DNA from: Lepidonotus clava | Taxonomy: Eukaryota > Annelida > Polychaeta > Phyllodocida > Polynoidae | Assembly: GCA_936440205.1 (NCBI GenBank) | Contig: OW387133.1 | Location: 48,882,374 to 48,946,373, forward strand | DNA: 64,000 bases | Reading direction: 5' to 3' | Shown here: positions 22,501 to 34,500 of the stretch, one piece after another | How the letters are laid out: every line of letters starts with the position of its first letter | Numbering within the stretch: the first letter of the stretch is position 1 | Translations under genes and position numbers: made by a program | Notes under the pieces: generated by a model | What the model was told of the DNA's origin: nothing | The model's input: the letters and a program-made list of their open reading frames with translations, nothing else | Databases searched by the model: none

Positions 22501-25500
22501 ACGGTGGGCTTTAGCGCTATCAGATTTTGATTTTGAAATCATATATGAGCCAGGAGCGACTCATTTTCTACCGGACTATTTGTCTAGAGTCTATCATGAA
22601 CATGTCCCAGGTGAAGAATATGAGCCCGCTGTGGGATGTGAGTTATTTGAGGCCGAGGTTCAGGATGAAGAGCTTTCTGTGGCTACGGTAATAAACGCGC
22701 AACTCCAAGATGCAGAGTGCGCGCAATTGATAGACTACCTGCAGGACGGAGACCTACCAACAGATCCCCTTGAAGCTAGGCGAATAATGGACCAAGCCGA
22801 TTTTGTGGGAATGGTAGCACCGGGGGTGCTCTGTAGGTTCAACGTCAAAAGGTATAACAAACACCAAGACCAACTGGTCAGACTAAAACCTCGCATGATA
22901 GTTCCGGGTAGGTTAATTCCCAAAGTCCTGAGACTGTTACATAATGATATCTTAGCTGGAGGACATGTGGGTATCAGTAATCTCACTACCAAAATCTCTG
23001 ACAGATTCTACTGGCGAAACATGAACGCCGACATAGCAGACTATGTGAAGGCCTGTGAAACCTGCTCTCTAAGGAGACGGGCCCCACATTTCAAGGCCTT
23101 AGCTAAGTCTTGGGAGAGGCCGACCCGACCCTTTGAGGTGGTACAGTGTGATTTCATCGGGCCACTAAAGAGGGCTAGGGATGGGTCAAAATATATCATG
23201 ACCTTCATAGACCTACTAACAGGTTGGCCGGAGGCTTTCACCACAAAAGACTCCACTGCGCAAACCGCGGCCAACTGTTTCCTAACCGGGATAGTGTGTC
23301 GGTATGGGCGGGTAAACCGTCTGCACACAGACCGGGGGGCGGCCTTCCTATCAGGACTGTTCCGGGAGATTACTACCCGACTAGCGTGCAAACAAACGTT
23401 CACTACCGGGCGAATGCCGACTGGCAACGCTCGGGTAGAAAGACTACATAAAACCATTGAAAACCTGATTGCTTATTATATCCCTGACGACCACTGTAAC
23501 TGGATCGATCTACTTCCCATTGCATTGTGGACAGTTAGATCCACGATCAGTGTACGGTCGGGATACAGCCCGCATACCTTGCTGTTTGGCAGAGATCCAA
23601 TTAGCATGGGAATGCCTGAGCAGGGAACAATTCCTGAAACGCTGAACGACTGTGAGTTTTTCATGCAAACCAAGGATAATATTGCTATGTTTAGGAATAT
23701 GGCAGAAAAGGTAGTTCAAAACTATGAAAAGGATCTGAGGTTGCGAATCGATGAACGGGCACGGCCTACTCAAATGTATGAGGGTGATATGGTATACATG
23801 TACGACCCTCTAGCTAGCGAGAATAAAGCGTCTAAGTTCTCAAACAGGTATACTGGGCCATTCAGGGTAATTGAAACAAAAGGGGACCACCTTGTTAGAC
23901 TAGTGTCTTTAAAAACTGGGAAACAGGTACCACATCTAGTAAACATTTCGAAACTCAAACCTGCACATGGGCCTTGGTCTCCCGCCGTCCCTCATAACAT
24001 TCCCAAAATGGTGAGAGAAGCGAAAATCACTAACTCAAAAGGGGCAGATCCTGACCGAAATCTTGAATTGCATCACACTCCGACGGGTGAAATCGCTGAG
24101 GAAGATGGCGAAATAAGGGGTGCTGAGACTGAAAACTCAACGGGAACGACCGGTCCCCGTGAGCATGATGCAGTTCCTATGACCAGGAAGGTACCTACAC
24201 AAAAACCTGGTCCAAGTCCCACTGATTTAGCAGAAACGGATGGGCAAATCACTGATGGTCAGGGCGCCAGTGCGTACACCGCGCTGTCACCAAACTTATC
24301 CTTTGTTCCTAATAAAGCCACCTGTGAACGGGGAACAGCTGGCGCTAATGGACAGAGGAAACGCAAACGAGCTAAACGAAGGGGCAAAAGCCAGCCGTTG
24401 GAAGGGAGATCCCCTCCAGGCAACAACAAACCCATAAAACTGCCCTGCGGTGATGTACCGATCTCGGATACATCGGAACAGAGCCCAGAAAAAACAGAAG
24501 AGGACCATGTCCCGACGAAAGGTGGCTATAACCTGCGTCGGAACCGTTGGCCTAACTACGCCGCTCTGTTCAACGGCGGGGAAAGCGACGACATGGATGA
24601 TTAATACAGGAAATCTTGCCGCCCTGTGAAAATAAAGGTTCGGCGGAGCGGCACCGTTAGCATCAACGCTAATGGAACAGGTGGCCTACCTCACGGCCAC
24701 CTCGCCGCGCCCAGGGGCGTGGCAGAAAGGGAGGGTGCGCACACCAGGGGAGATGCCAGTGGTTTGGCGTCGTCTCCTGGGACCGGATGCAAGCGTTCCC
24801 CCCCACCTGAAACAAGATACAGCTCCAAATATGGAGACGGCATGGACAAGCGGATCGGATATAATTTCGTGGGATCCGCGCCAATCCACCAGTCGGTCCG
24901 CAACTCTGCTCCTAGGCGGTCACCTCTGCTGCAGGTGATTGTACGCACAACCCAGCCCGGGAGGAAACGGAGATAGACATTGATTCTATCTCTGAACGAA
25001 AGTTGGAGATAGAAATTGTTCAACTTTCGACTTCTCCTGGAAGGAGCAGAAAGAGAACTTAGCTGGGACACTGATCCACCGACTCATGGGGAACTGCCTA
25101 GCCCTCCGGCCACATAGCAATCCAAAGGGAACCACTACTTTCCCTGCGGACACGGAGGGAAGGATCATCGTCCCCCTGAGAAGGAAACGGATTAGCCGCC
25201 CCCACCAGTGGGCGCTACCTACCAAGGGAAGGTTCGTTGGGCCATTCTTTTAGGATTTTACCAAATGAAAGAAAAGGCAGTCGAGAAGGAGAGTACTAAG
25301 AAACGACCGGCTCAGACCCTTAGGCGGTGGAGTTGGCCGGGCCGGGGGGGTGTCCGTCCGGACTCAACCGACGCCGGGATTGCCCGGAAGAAACCAAGGA
25401 CACCAGCCCGGCGGCCCACCAGAACGACCACAGGAGGCGGAGCCAAGAAGTCCGCTAAATCGATTCCAGCCAAAAAGAAGGCAGCAGATAAAGACTTTTA

Positions 25501-28500
25501 CAATTTATCTGAGGTGAGTGACTCGGAGCCCGAGCCAAGGCTAACGGCGTTGGCCAAGCCAGTTCAGAAGGGGGAAGCGGCCAACCGACCGGTGCAGATT
25601 CAGGCCGGCTGGTTCTGGGACCTTACGCAACCACTGTTCCAACTATTTGAGACTGTTGACGAAATTAGAAGGACAGTGGGACTGGATGTGCCAAAATCGA
25701 ACAAACAGTTAACTGAGGTTAAAACTCAGGTAGCTCCTTTCATTCAAAGGACTACACAAAACTCTAAATGCGTCAGGGAAGGTACCAGACTACAAACAAC
25801 ACGAGGCGGCCGGCCTCTGCCCACTCTGGAAAGGCGATCGGGAGGGGAACAGCTAACCGTCGCCGCTCCAGGACTAAAAGTGGAGGTAGCACCCGTTCAA
25901 CACGCGCCAACCCCACCGGTGGGGAACGGGCCAGCGGGAGCTCCCCTCCTCCACCACTTGCAGCCTGCGGACCCCGCTTGTTTAGACTTGAGCAGCTTGA
26001 CAACGAGCTGCAGCGCCAATCCCTCACCACTGCTATGGAACCAGCAGCAGTGGACGCCAACCAGCCAGCCGGGGGGCCCACTGTGGCCGAGCCCACTCCC
26101 AACGACAAACCCACCACAGGTGCCGAACCAATACCCCTCGAGCCAACCGTCGTACGATCCAACGGGGGCCGTTTCGGACTGGAACCTACTAGGCCAAGAC
26201 CCCTCAGAGCAATGCGCCCCTCGTCCTGCGAACGTATGAGAGGCTTGAGGATCACGGTCACCAAGGACGAGAGCGGAATCATCAGGCGAGTGGTGAATGA
26301 CAATGGGCAAAATCTCTATGAGCATGTCCCAAACTAAGTGGACCAGGGGGCCCGAGAGGAGGGCATACTTCGGCGCATGGATGATAGAGGTGCGCAGAAG
26401 AGTGAAGGTAACTTTGTTGTGAACATGTTTTAGTTAAACTATAAACTTAACTCTCACGGACTAGCGCTAAAACCAATGACAATGAAGTGGTCGGTGCTGT
26501 TCGTTTTCGCCATGATAGGAGGTATTAAGGGGTTGCGGAATGATTCCAGCCCACGTGAAGGGCTAGCCCCTAATGCTGAAGTTATAGCCTTGGAACAATA
26601 TGGGGTGGTACTGAAACCAGGGAAATTAATGTCCACCGCAGATATTACTCACGTCCGACAAGGTTTCCTGATCACTATTCCCCAAAGGCGCTCCTTCATC
26701 AAGGCTACCTTTGGCCAGGTCTGTCATCGGTACCTAAAGGGAGGGGACGCTCTCGACCGAGCATGTTACCACGTCAGGTCGCTAGTGAATTGGATGGATC
26801 AGACATCGCAGGCGCTCAAAGTTCGGTACAGGGAAATTCTCAATGAGACCTTAAGTTCGCTAATTAAAAACAACCAACAGCGACCTCAAAATCAAGGGTC
26901 AGAATCAGACTCAGGCGGAAGGATCAAAAGGATGAAGAAACTCCCCATCATACTGGACGACCCAGGATGGCCGACCTTCCCTATTCCAACATCATGGAAC
27001 AAGGGGCTTTCAGCCGATGTCAAGTATAACAGGGAACTAATTAAAGTGTTACAAGAATCCTCCGACCAGATGATCGAAGATCTGGCGCTGATGAACGAGA
27101 AACACGACGAGGCAGTAGAAAGGGTTAACCACGTCGTGATAGGTCTGTTGGATAATTTAAGGTCACTAAATAAGGCGCATAATACCACTCGCCGGAGAAT
27201 GAAACTTGTCCAACATAAGGTAGACTGGATGGAACTGTACCTGAACATGATACCTGTAGCTCTGGAAGACAAACTGGGTGAAATGGTGTATCTCCAGTTG
27301 GTGGTAGAGCAAACGCGCGTGTTCAGGAAAGGTGTACAACACCTGACACGGGGCCAACTAACCATGGATTTGGTACCACGCCAGTATATGGTCGGAGCGG
27401 TCCTGGAAGTCAACAGGTATCTGAAAGGAATCCATCCCAGGTTCCATGTGGCGTTTTCAGATCCCTCCTTCTATTATGAGAACAGTCAACCCTCATTTAA
27501 ATTTAATGAAACCACCCAGGAACTTATCGTGTATGTAAGGGTACCAGTTGTGGCCGACGAACATCTGTTTAGAGTCTACGAAGTACTGACTTTTCCTGTA
27601 CCAGTACCAGTTAGAGGAAGGCAAAAGAAGGACGCTCTCCAAATTGTTAATCTACCAAAAAGTGTGGCTATGTCCATGTCCCGTCAGTACTACGTACCAC
27701 TGGCTAGCGGCAGTTGGTCAGGCTGTTATGGGCAGACCATCACGCTTTGTAAGGACTTGCCCTACATGAAAAAGATTACGGATAACACCTGCACTGCCGC
27801 CCTGTTAAGACGCGATGACATGGCCATACGAGAGAAATGTGAACTGGACTATCTGTTGGAAGCAGACTTTGGAGAAATGGCAGTGTATCTGGACGACGGA
27901 GATATGCTTGTGGTCAGCGCTGACACCCGGGGCCAAATGATTTGCAGAAATCAACCCGCGGTGGAGGTGAACATAGAAAACTATGCGCGAGTTCAGGTGG
28001 AATGCGATTGTGCCTTCCAGACGCAGGGATCATGGATACCGTATAGTTTACGGAACTGTGACCGACGCACCAGGATCACCACGGTCGTGTATCCACCTAA
28101 CGACCTGTTGGGAGCAGCGAGTCGTGTGAAAGGATGGAACGCTAATTTCACGAGGCCCGAGAATGAACCCACTATGTTAGAATCGGATCCTATCCCTGAA
28201 ACGATTAGGAAAGAGCTACTGGAAATCGAGGAAAGCCTAAAGGTCAGAATACCTGTATCCTCTCTAGCCAAGCGAATCCAAAAACACAGGAAAGACTTGG
28301 CTAAAGGCATCAAGAAAGCAACTGACCGCTACGAGGTGGACAAACACGCCCCATGGTTTTCTATAGGTAACTTTGGGGGCGGCTTTGGCCTCCTCACAAT
28401 CTTTTGTATAGTGGTGGCAGTGACCATTATTGGGTGTATCCTCTGGAAGTGTTGGCGGAACCACCAAGGCAAGGCTGCCCTGGCCGGACTAACCATGACT

Positions 28501-31500
28501 TTACCTCGGGCCATGGCCTTGGAAGCGGCGGACCCGGAGGAGCTGCTGCGCGGTGAAAGGGAACTAACTGGATGCCCGGACACGACCGCCAACCCCACTG
28601 CGGTGGCAGTACTTGCTATATTATTGGCAGTACTAGTCATCGCCATAGTGGTCCTCGTATGGCGAAAGTGGAGGTATATCAGAAGGAAGACTGTAGATGG
28701 ACTGTATGTACAGTTTGCCAACCCACATATGATAGAGACAATCTTTCTGGGGGAACTGGCCATGCCTTCAGACCACACTTATACGGAGGGCTATGTGCTC
28801 ATTAGGGATCTACTGGTGACCCAGCTGTGTCTGAAATATACTCTGACAGTTACCTGGGGGGCGCAGCTGATGGGAGCAGCGACTAGACCTGGACAACATC
28901 CATCTAAGGTACCACTACCAGACACCCTGAGGGTATCTAAGAAACTAGCCCGTCTAATGATGAGTAATTTAAAATACAATACCAGGGCCAGACTACTGAG
29001 ATATTCCTCAGGGCTAGCCACTCCTGTACCCATGGGAGTACCGCGCCTCATCGACGCAGGCTGGTCCGATGTCGGAGCGGACTGGCCTCAACCGGTGATG
29101 GGACATGGAACAATGCCTAACGCTCCTCCTAGATCGACCACGCCCACCTCAACAGCGACCGGAACGGGATCTGCCCGAAAGACAGTAAGGCCAGGGACAT
29201 CCGAAATAGATCCAGGAACGGTTTATGAAGTTATCATATGACAATGTAACGAGTGTTAAGACTTGACCTAGTGCTGTACAGGTAAAATTGGTGAATTAAT
29301 AACACAAAGGTACGAGTACTAAAACTGAAATGTTACAGGAAGTTCGCTGGGCAATACCTGTTTGGGTAGGTAGGGTTCTGTTGAATAACCTGATCAATAA
29401 GGATTCACCAACCAGGGAAACCTGGATCGGGTAGGCTGGTCCAACCGTCTCTCTATGGACCCATGGGTTATCTAAATTTCTCTCAAGTCGAGTGTCCCAT
29501 GCCCGGTAGCCTAGCTCAACACTCTCATTGTTATCGATTTGGCAACTCTTTTAAAGTAGGGAACCATTTGGAACCGATCCTAGTGTCGCAAAATTTTAGC
29601 ATTTAAAAAGATACTCAAAATTCTGTATAAAACCTAAGAGCGCTCAACGGGACCAATGCTCCCAACGAGCGAAGTGAACTTCCCCAAGCAAGTACCATCT
29701 ACACCTGACCCCTGTGCTGTTGTTACCGCTAGGATCGGGCTGCAGTACAGGAGTCACTTGGGGAACGCCACTGTCTATTCTTTAGCATGCTTACATATAT
29801 AATCTTCTCAAAGATGAGGGGGCTGCACAAGCAGCAGGGGCCTGCCCACATGCCTGGTGTCAGTGGTGCCTGACAGGAGGCAGGACGTTGGGGTTACGCG
29901 TCACTGACGCTGCGAAGGGCACTGGGGTGGACGCCCGACCATGGCAGTCACTATGCCCCGGGTGGATTGGCTCCTGACAAGCGGTCTCTTCATCACAAAA
30001 AAAATCGACGAATAGAAAGAAATTTACCTAAAAAAAAAAAAAAAAAAAAAACTAAATATATAAAGCAACCCAATATTTATTTAACTAAGAGCCCTTCCTC
30101 AGGGAATTCTGGGCAAGTTGTGAGAAGAACATATGAACGCAGAATTTAGTAACATTCTCGGGGGGAACGCTCCGTGACAGCACACGAGAGTACCTTATAC
30201 GTGGCTCGTTTGCTTCTGGTATGGGCACGCTGCGACGGGCAAGGATATGTACAATTCCTACCAAGGCGTGCTATATTCAGAAATTATAACGAAGGTCACG
30301 AGGAAAGGTAGTTACGGGACAACGGCGAACTGGTGACATTCACAGGGTGCTCGGCTTTCTCTCTTACCATATCGCGACTCCCTCAGACTGGACAAGCCAT
30401 CCCTGGGGCGGGAGAAGCCGTAGCGAAAACCCACAAGGCGGTGGAGCGAGGTGCTGTCCTTATTAATAGCCCCATCGTCTTGGTTATGTGTAAATGGCCG
30501 CCGGATCATCGTATGTCTTAAGTCGAGGGATCCTGACTTTGCCATAAAGTCAGGATCCAACGAAAACAGTATCAAAAAGAAAGAAAATAATGAACAACTG
30601 CCCAAAGGTACAAGACTAAGTTATTTAGGCATGTTTAGACCAGTTTTAACCGGGTCTGAGGCAAAACGGCAAGAAGTCAAGTTTCGACCCGGGTTAATTA
30701 GAAATAATTAAAATTAATAAAGAAGACGAGCGGCTTCAGAGTTGACCGCCGTCGAGAGAAAAAAAAAAAAAAAAATGAAATACTAGTCTTGGCCGCCGTC
30801 GTGGCGCTAAAAAGTAACCGGGTCTCCGCCCAACAGTTGAGCTGAAGAGGGGGGACACGGTCTGCTAATTCCCTAACGAACGGCTGCAAAAACTTAGTTG
30901 ACACCCAGAGCTAATAGTCTACCCAGTCTATTAGAAAGAAACTAAAATCCTAAGGTTGTCTTTAGTACTAAAATATTCCTGCTCCGCGTGCGCATAGTTA
31001 GGATAAGCTGGGGGCGGAGTCTTTTCAGGAGTAGTCTTGACTCTCCACGAGAAAAACGGGCATAGACCTGAACAAAGGACGGGTTTAACCTTGTACTGTA
31101 CTTCGGTAAAGGCCCGACTTACAAGGTGCTGTCTGGAAGTGAGTGATCTGAGGAGATGCATTTACACATCTCTATAATTTAAAGGGGGTGTAGGCTGCAT
31201 ATTAAAAAAAAAAAATATGCAGTCTGCTCCCGATTATAACAATGGGAAACTCGGTGCTGCCCATTCTGGTCCTATGAATGGGGAGGTACCGACAAACCAC
31301 GTGTAACTAATGAGGACCGGGAATCAGATCAGAAATGAACCTGAATCTGAGACCCGATCCTCTAGTGATAACTAATGAGGAACGAATAATCTCAACCTCC
31401 TTTGTACAGTTAGTACTTAATGTCCTTAATGACATTTATACTTTACGGAATGAAACGCTACCCCCACCGCTTGTCATGTTGGTTTTCCCCATGTGATGTA

Positions 31501-34500
31501 AAGTATGGGGTAGACAGTAAGGTGTTACTGTTAACATAGGTATAATATCTATTCAGTGAACCGTTTGGAGTTAGGGGCGCACCTGTTTGTCTCGTTAAGA
31601 GGGCGCCACTACCCAATATAAAGTGGAACTCGGTCTTCAAACCCCAGATTGAACATAGGGGGTGAACGCCGAGCTACCACCTGTAACTAACAAGGGGGAG
31701 AGGGATTTTGTCTTAATATAACCATTCAATGAGAACAAACTCTGGTTGAAGTTGCACTTCACAAAAATGAAGTCGGATATGACTGAACAGCTGTCACCCT
31801 TGGGGGGGGTGTTAACTTGTTTACATTTAAACCCTTGGAGTGTATTGGAAAATTATTCTATGACAATGAACATAAAGTGTGTTGTCAAGAGTATTGACTC
31901 TTGGAAAACCAAAGTAGCTTCTTAAGTAAACCACAATAGACCCAGTTCCTATCATTATTCTTAACCCCTCATGTGGTCTGTAAGAGAGTCCAAACGTGTG
32001 AGTTTTGCATCACATTTCGGACATTCGTGAGATCCTGAAAATGCACATTTTATGGCAATTGAGCCCAGAACGATGTGTGTAACTGTTCCCACCTAACTCG
32101 CAAATATAACGCTGTTTGGAATGATGGTAATCTTTGCTGTGGATTTTGGTGCCTTTCTAGTTTTCTTTAACGAGAACACCATTCCTTTCTTGTCAACGAC
32201 AGCACCGAATCTCTGTCTGGGAGCTCATTCAGTGTCTTGAAGGCTTCGCTCTGGTTTCCTTGCAGTAGTATTGTCTCCTCATCTGGACAACCCAGCACAA
32301 TAATACTCGCTATAAAACTTATTCTAACACCATGACACTGACGAAGTCTTGTTGTTAGACTCAATATGGGACGGGTATTGGTGGCTCTTGCCACTCCCTC
32401 TCAAACTTACCTTGGAGTCGCCAACAGCTCGTTGGACGGCTCCACCTGTGGTGTCGCCTCACGTGGCCGACACGTCAATCTTTCCAGTACTCTGTAAGGG
32501 GGACAACTCATCAAAGAATTCTGTCACAGCCAATCTAATGCTGGGCCATCTGGACCAAAATACTTGGTCACCTACAGTTATTCTAAACTTACCAGGGTGA
32601 ACACCCTAGGAAGTGCTTATTCCCTAGGACGCCCCATGTGAATTGTTTCCAATGTAGACATCTACACTAATGTCCTGTACGAAGAACGACTAAACAAAGA
32701 ATTCGGTTACAGCAAATTTAGTGTTGTACAACTCAGACCGGAACCCCTGGTCACCCATACCTAAATCCACATGTGTAGTGTCAGTCCCCAACAGTTAATA
32801 GTATCAAATAATACCAATACAGTACAAATCACCCACACTCAAAAAAAAAAAAAAAAAAAAACCTACTTAGATCGGTAATGTCAACAAACCTCTAGTCAGG
32901 AAAACCCTCTATTATCGCCCAACCACGCGCGAGGTAAAATGCTTGATCATGTTCGCCTAAACAATCCCTCCCACTAAAATCATATAGCCCGACGTCTATC
33001 AGTGCCCAACACTACCATCTTACGCCGTTCATATATTATCAATAACCACAGAACCTGGAAAAGATAATGAGTTTAGTACGCAAGGTCCTAGTTTTCGGCC
33101 CGCGTCCACCATTTTGGATCCAAAAGTAAACACCAGATGGCCGCCCGTGCTACCCGTTACAAAAAATCACCAGCGAAACACAGTTTCTAGTTCCGGGAGT
33201 GACATCAGCTTCCGGAATACAACCACGTGAAGGCGAACCGAAAACCACGAGGAAGAGTTTTGGCCAACAATCCCCTTAAAATCCTACGGGTTAGTAGCCT
33301 GCCTAACATGCAACAAACAGTAGAAGGAAGACTAAAACTTACCCGGTCTCGGAGCGGTCGGTCGAGGGGCCGGCTCTACGAGGAGGGCGACTCCCAACAA
33401 CAGGCGGAGAAAAGGGGGCGACGACTACTAAAAGTTCGGTTCAAAACAGTCTTGTCCTTGCTTCCCATGAGAACGAACTGGCTGATGCCTCCTGGATAAA
33501 TATCTATTACTAAACTAAGTGTTAATTGGGAATTGAATCACCAGAATCAGTTGATGAGATCACTCAAAATCATTATTTACAAGAAACCGAGTGCCGACGG
33601 TTTAGCGTGCCATGACGGGCAGACGGGCAATCAGCCGCCCCAACACCCGCGCCCAACGTCTGATGATCCTGTCGGAAGGTCGGTAGCCGTCCTCCAGCTC
33701 CCGGAAATCATTTACCGTGATGTTGCCGTCGACGACTGTCCGTATGGCATGGAGCACCCGCCCCGTGTCCGCTGTGGGCACCCCGAACCATTCATTGGCC
33801 CGGCGCACCTCCCGGCTGACCTTGGGTACTAGACGGTTCACCCATTTCTGCAGTGAACCGTCACTGTCCGTAAGGGGCCAACGCTTGACATCGAAGCCGG
33901 AGGGGGTGGTTATCACGAAGGTCGACGGGGCCGGGTGGGACTTTATGTTCAAGAAAGCCCGGTTGATGGTCTCGGCGTAGAATTTTGCTGCGGCATCGGA
34001 ACTAGTGTAGAGTGGGATATACAGTTCTAACTCCTCGTCCCATGTAAGAACGTCCAGCAAATTACACATAACTACCAGGATATCGTCCGGCCACATAACG
34101 TGGTGCGCGAACGCATATCCAGAAAGTTCTGCCGTCGAGGCGTCTTGGCAGGAAAACACAACGCAGGTGTGCTCCTCACCCGTGAGGAGAAGATCGGGGT
34201 ACTCCTGAATTCCACCTTCTCGATCTGAGCAGAATACTGCTACACGGACCATGGTGGGAGTCGAAGAAATAATAAAAAAGGCTAAGCTAGTAAAAAGTAC
34301 GTCCACACGCGATAAAATAACCGTCGGCACTGATTAAAATGACGTCAAAACGAGGCTAATTTGGGAAACCCCTTTTTGATCCAAGAGATCCAAATTTTGA
34401 AATCGGCTAGCATGATCAAACCATCGTATAATTTCTTACAAAATCTGCGCTAAACTAAAGCTTAGGTCCCCAACCAACGTAATCAAGCGACAGAATTAAT

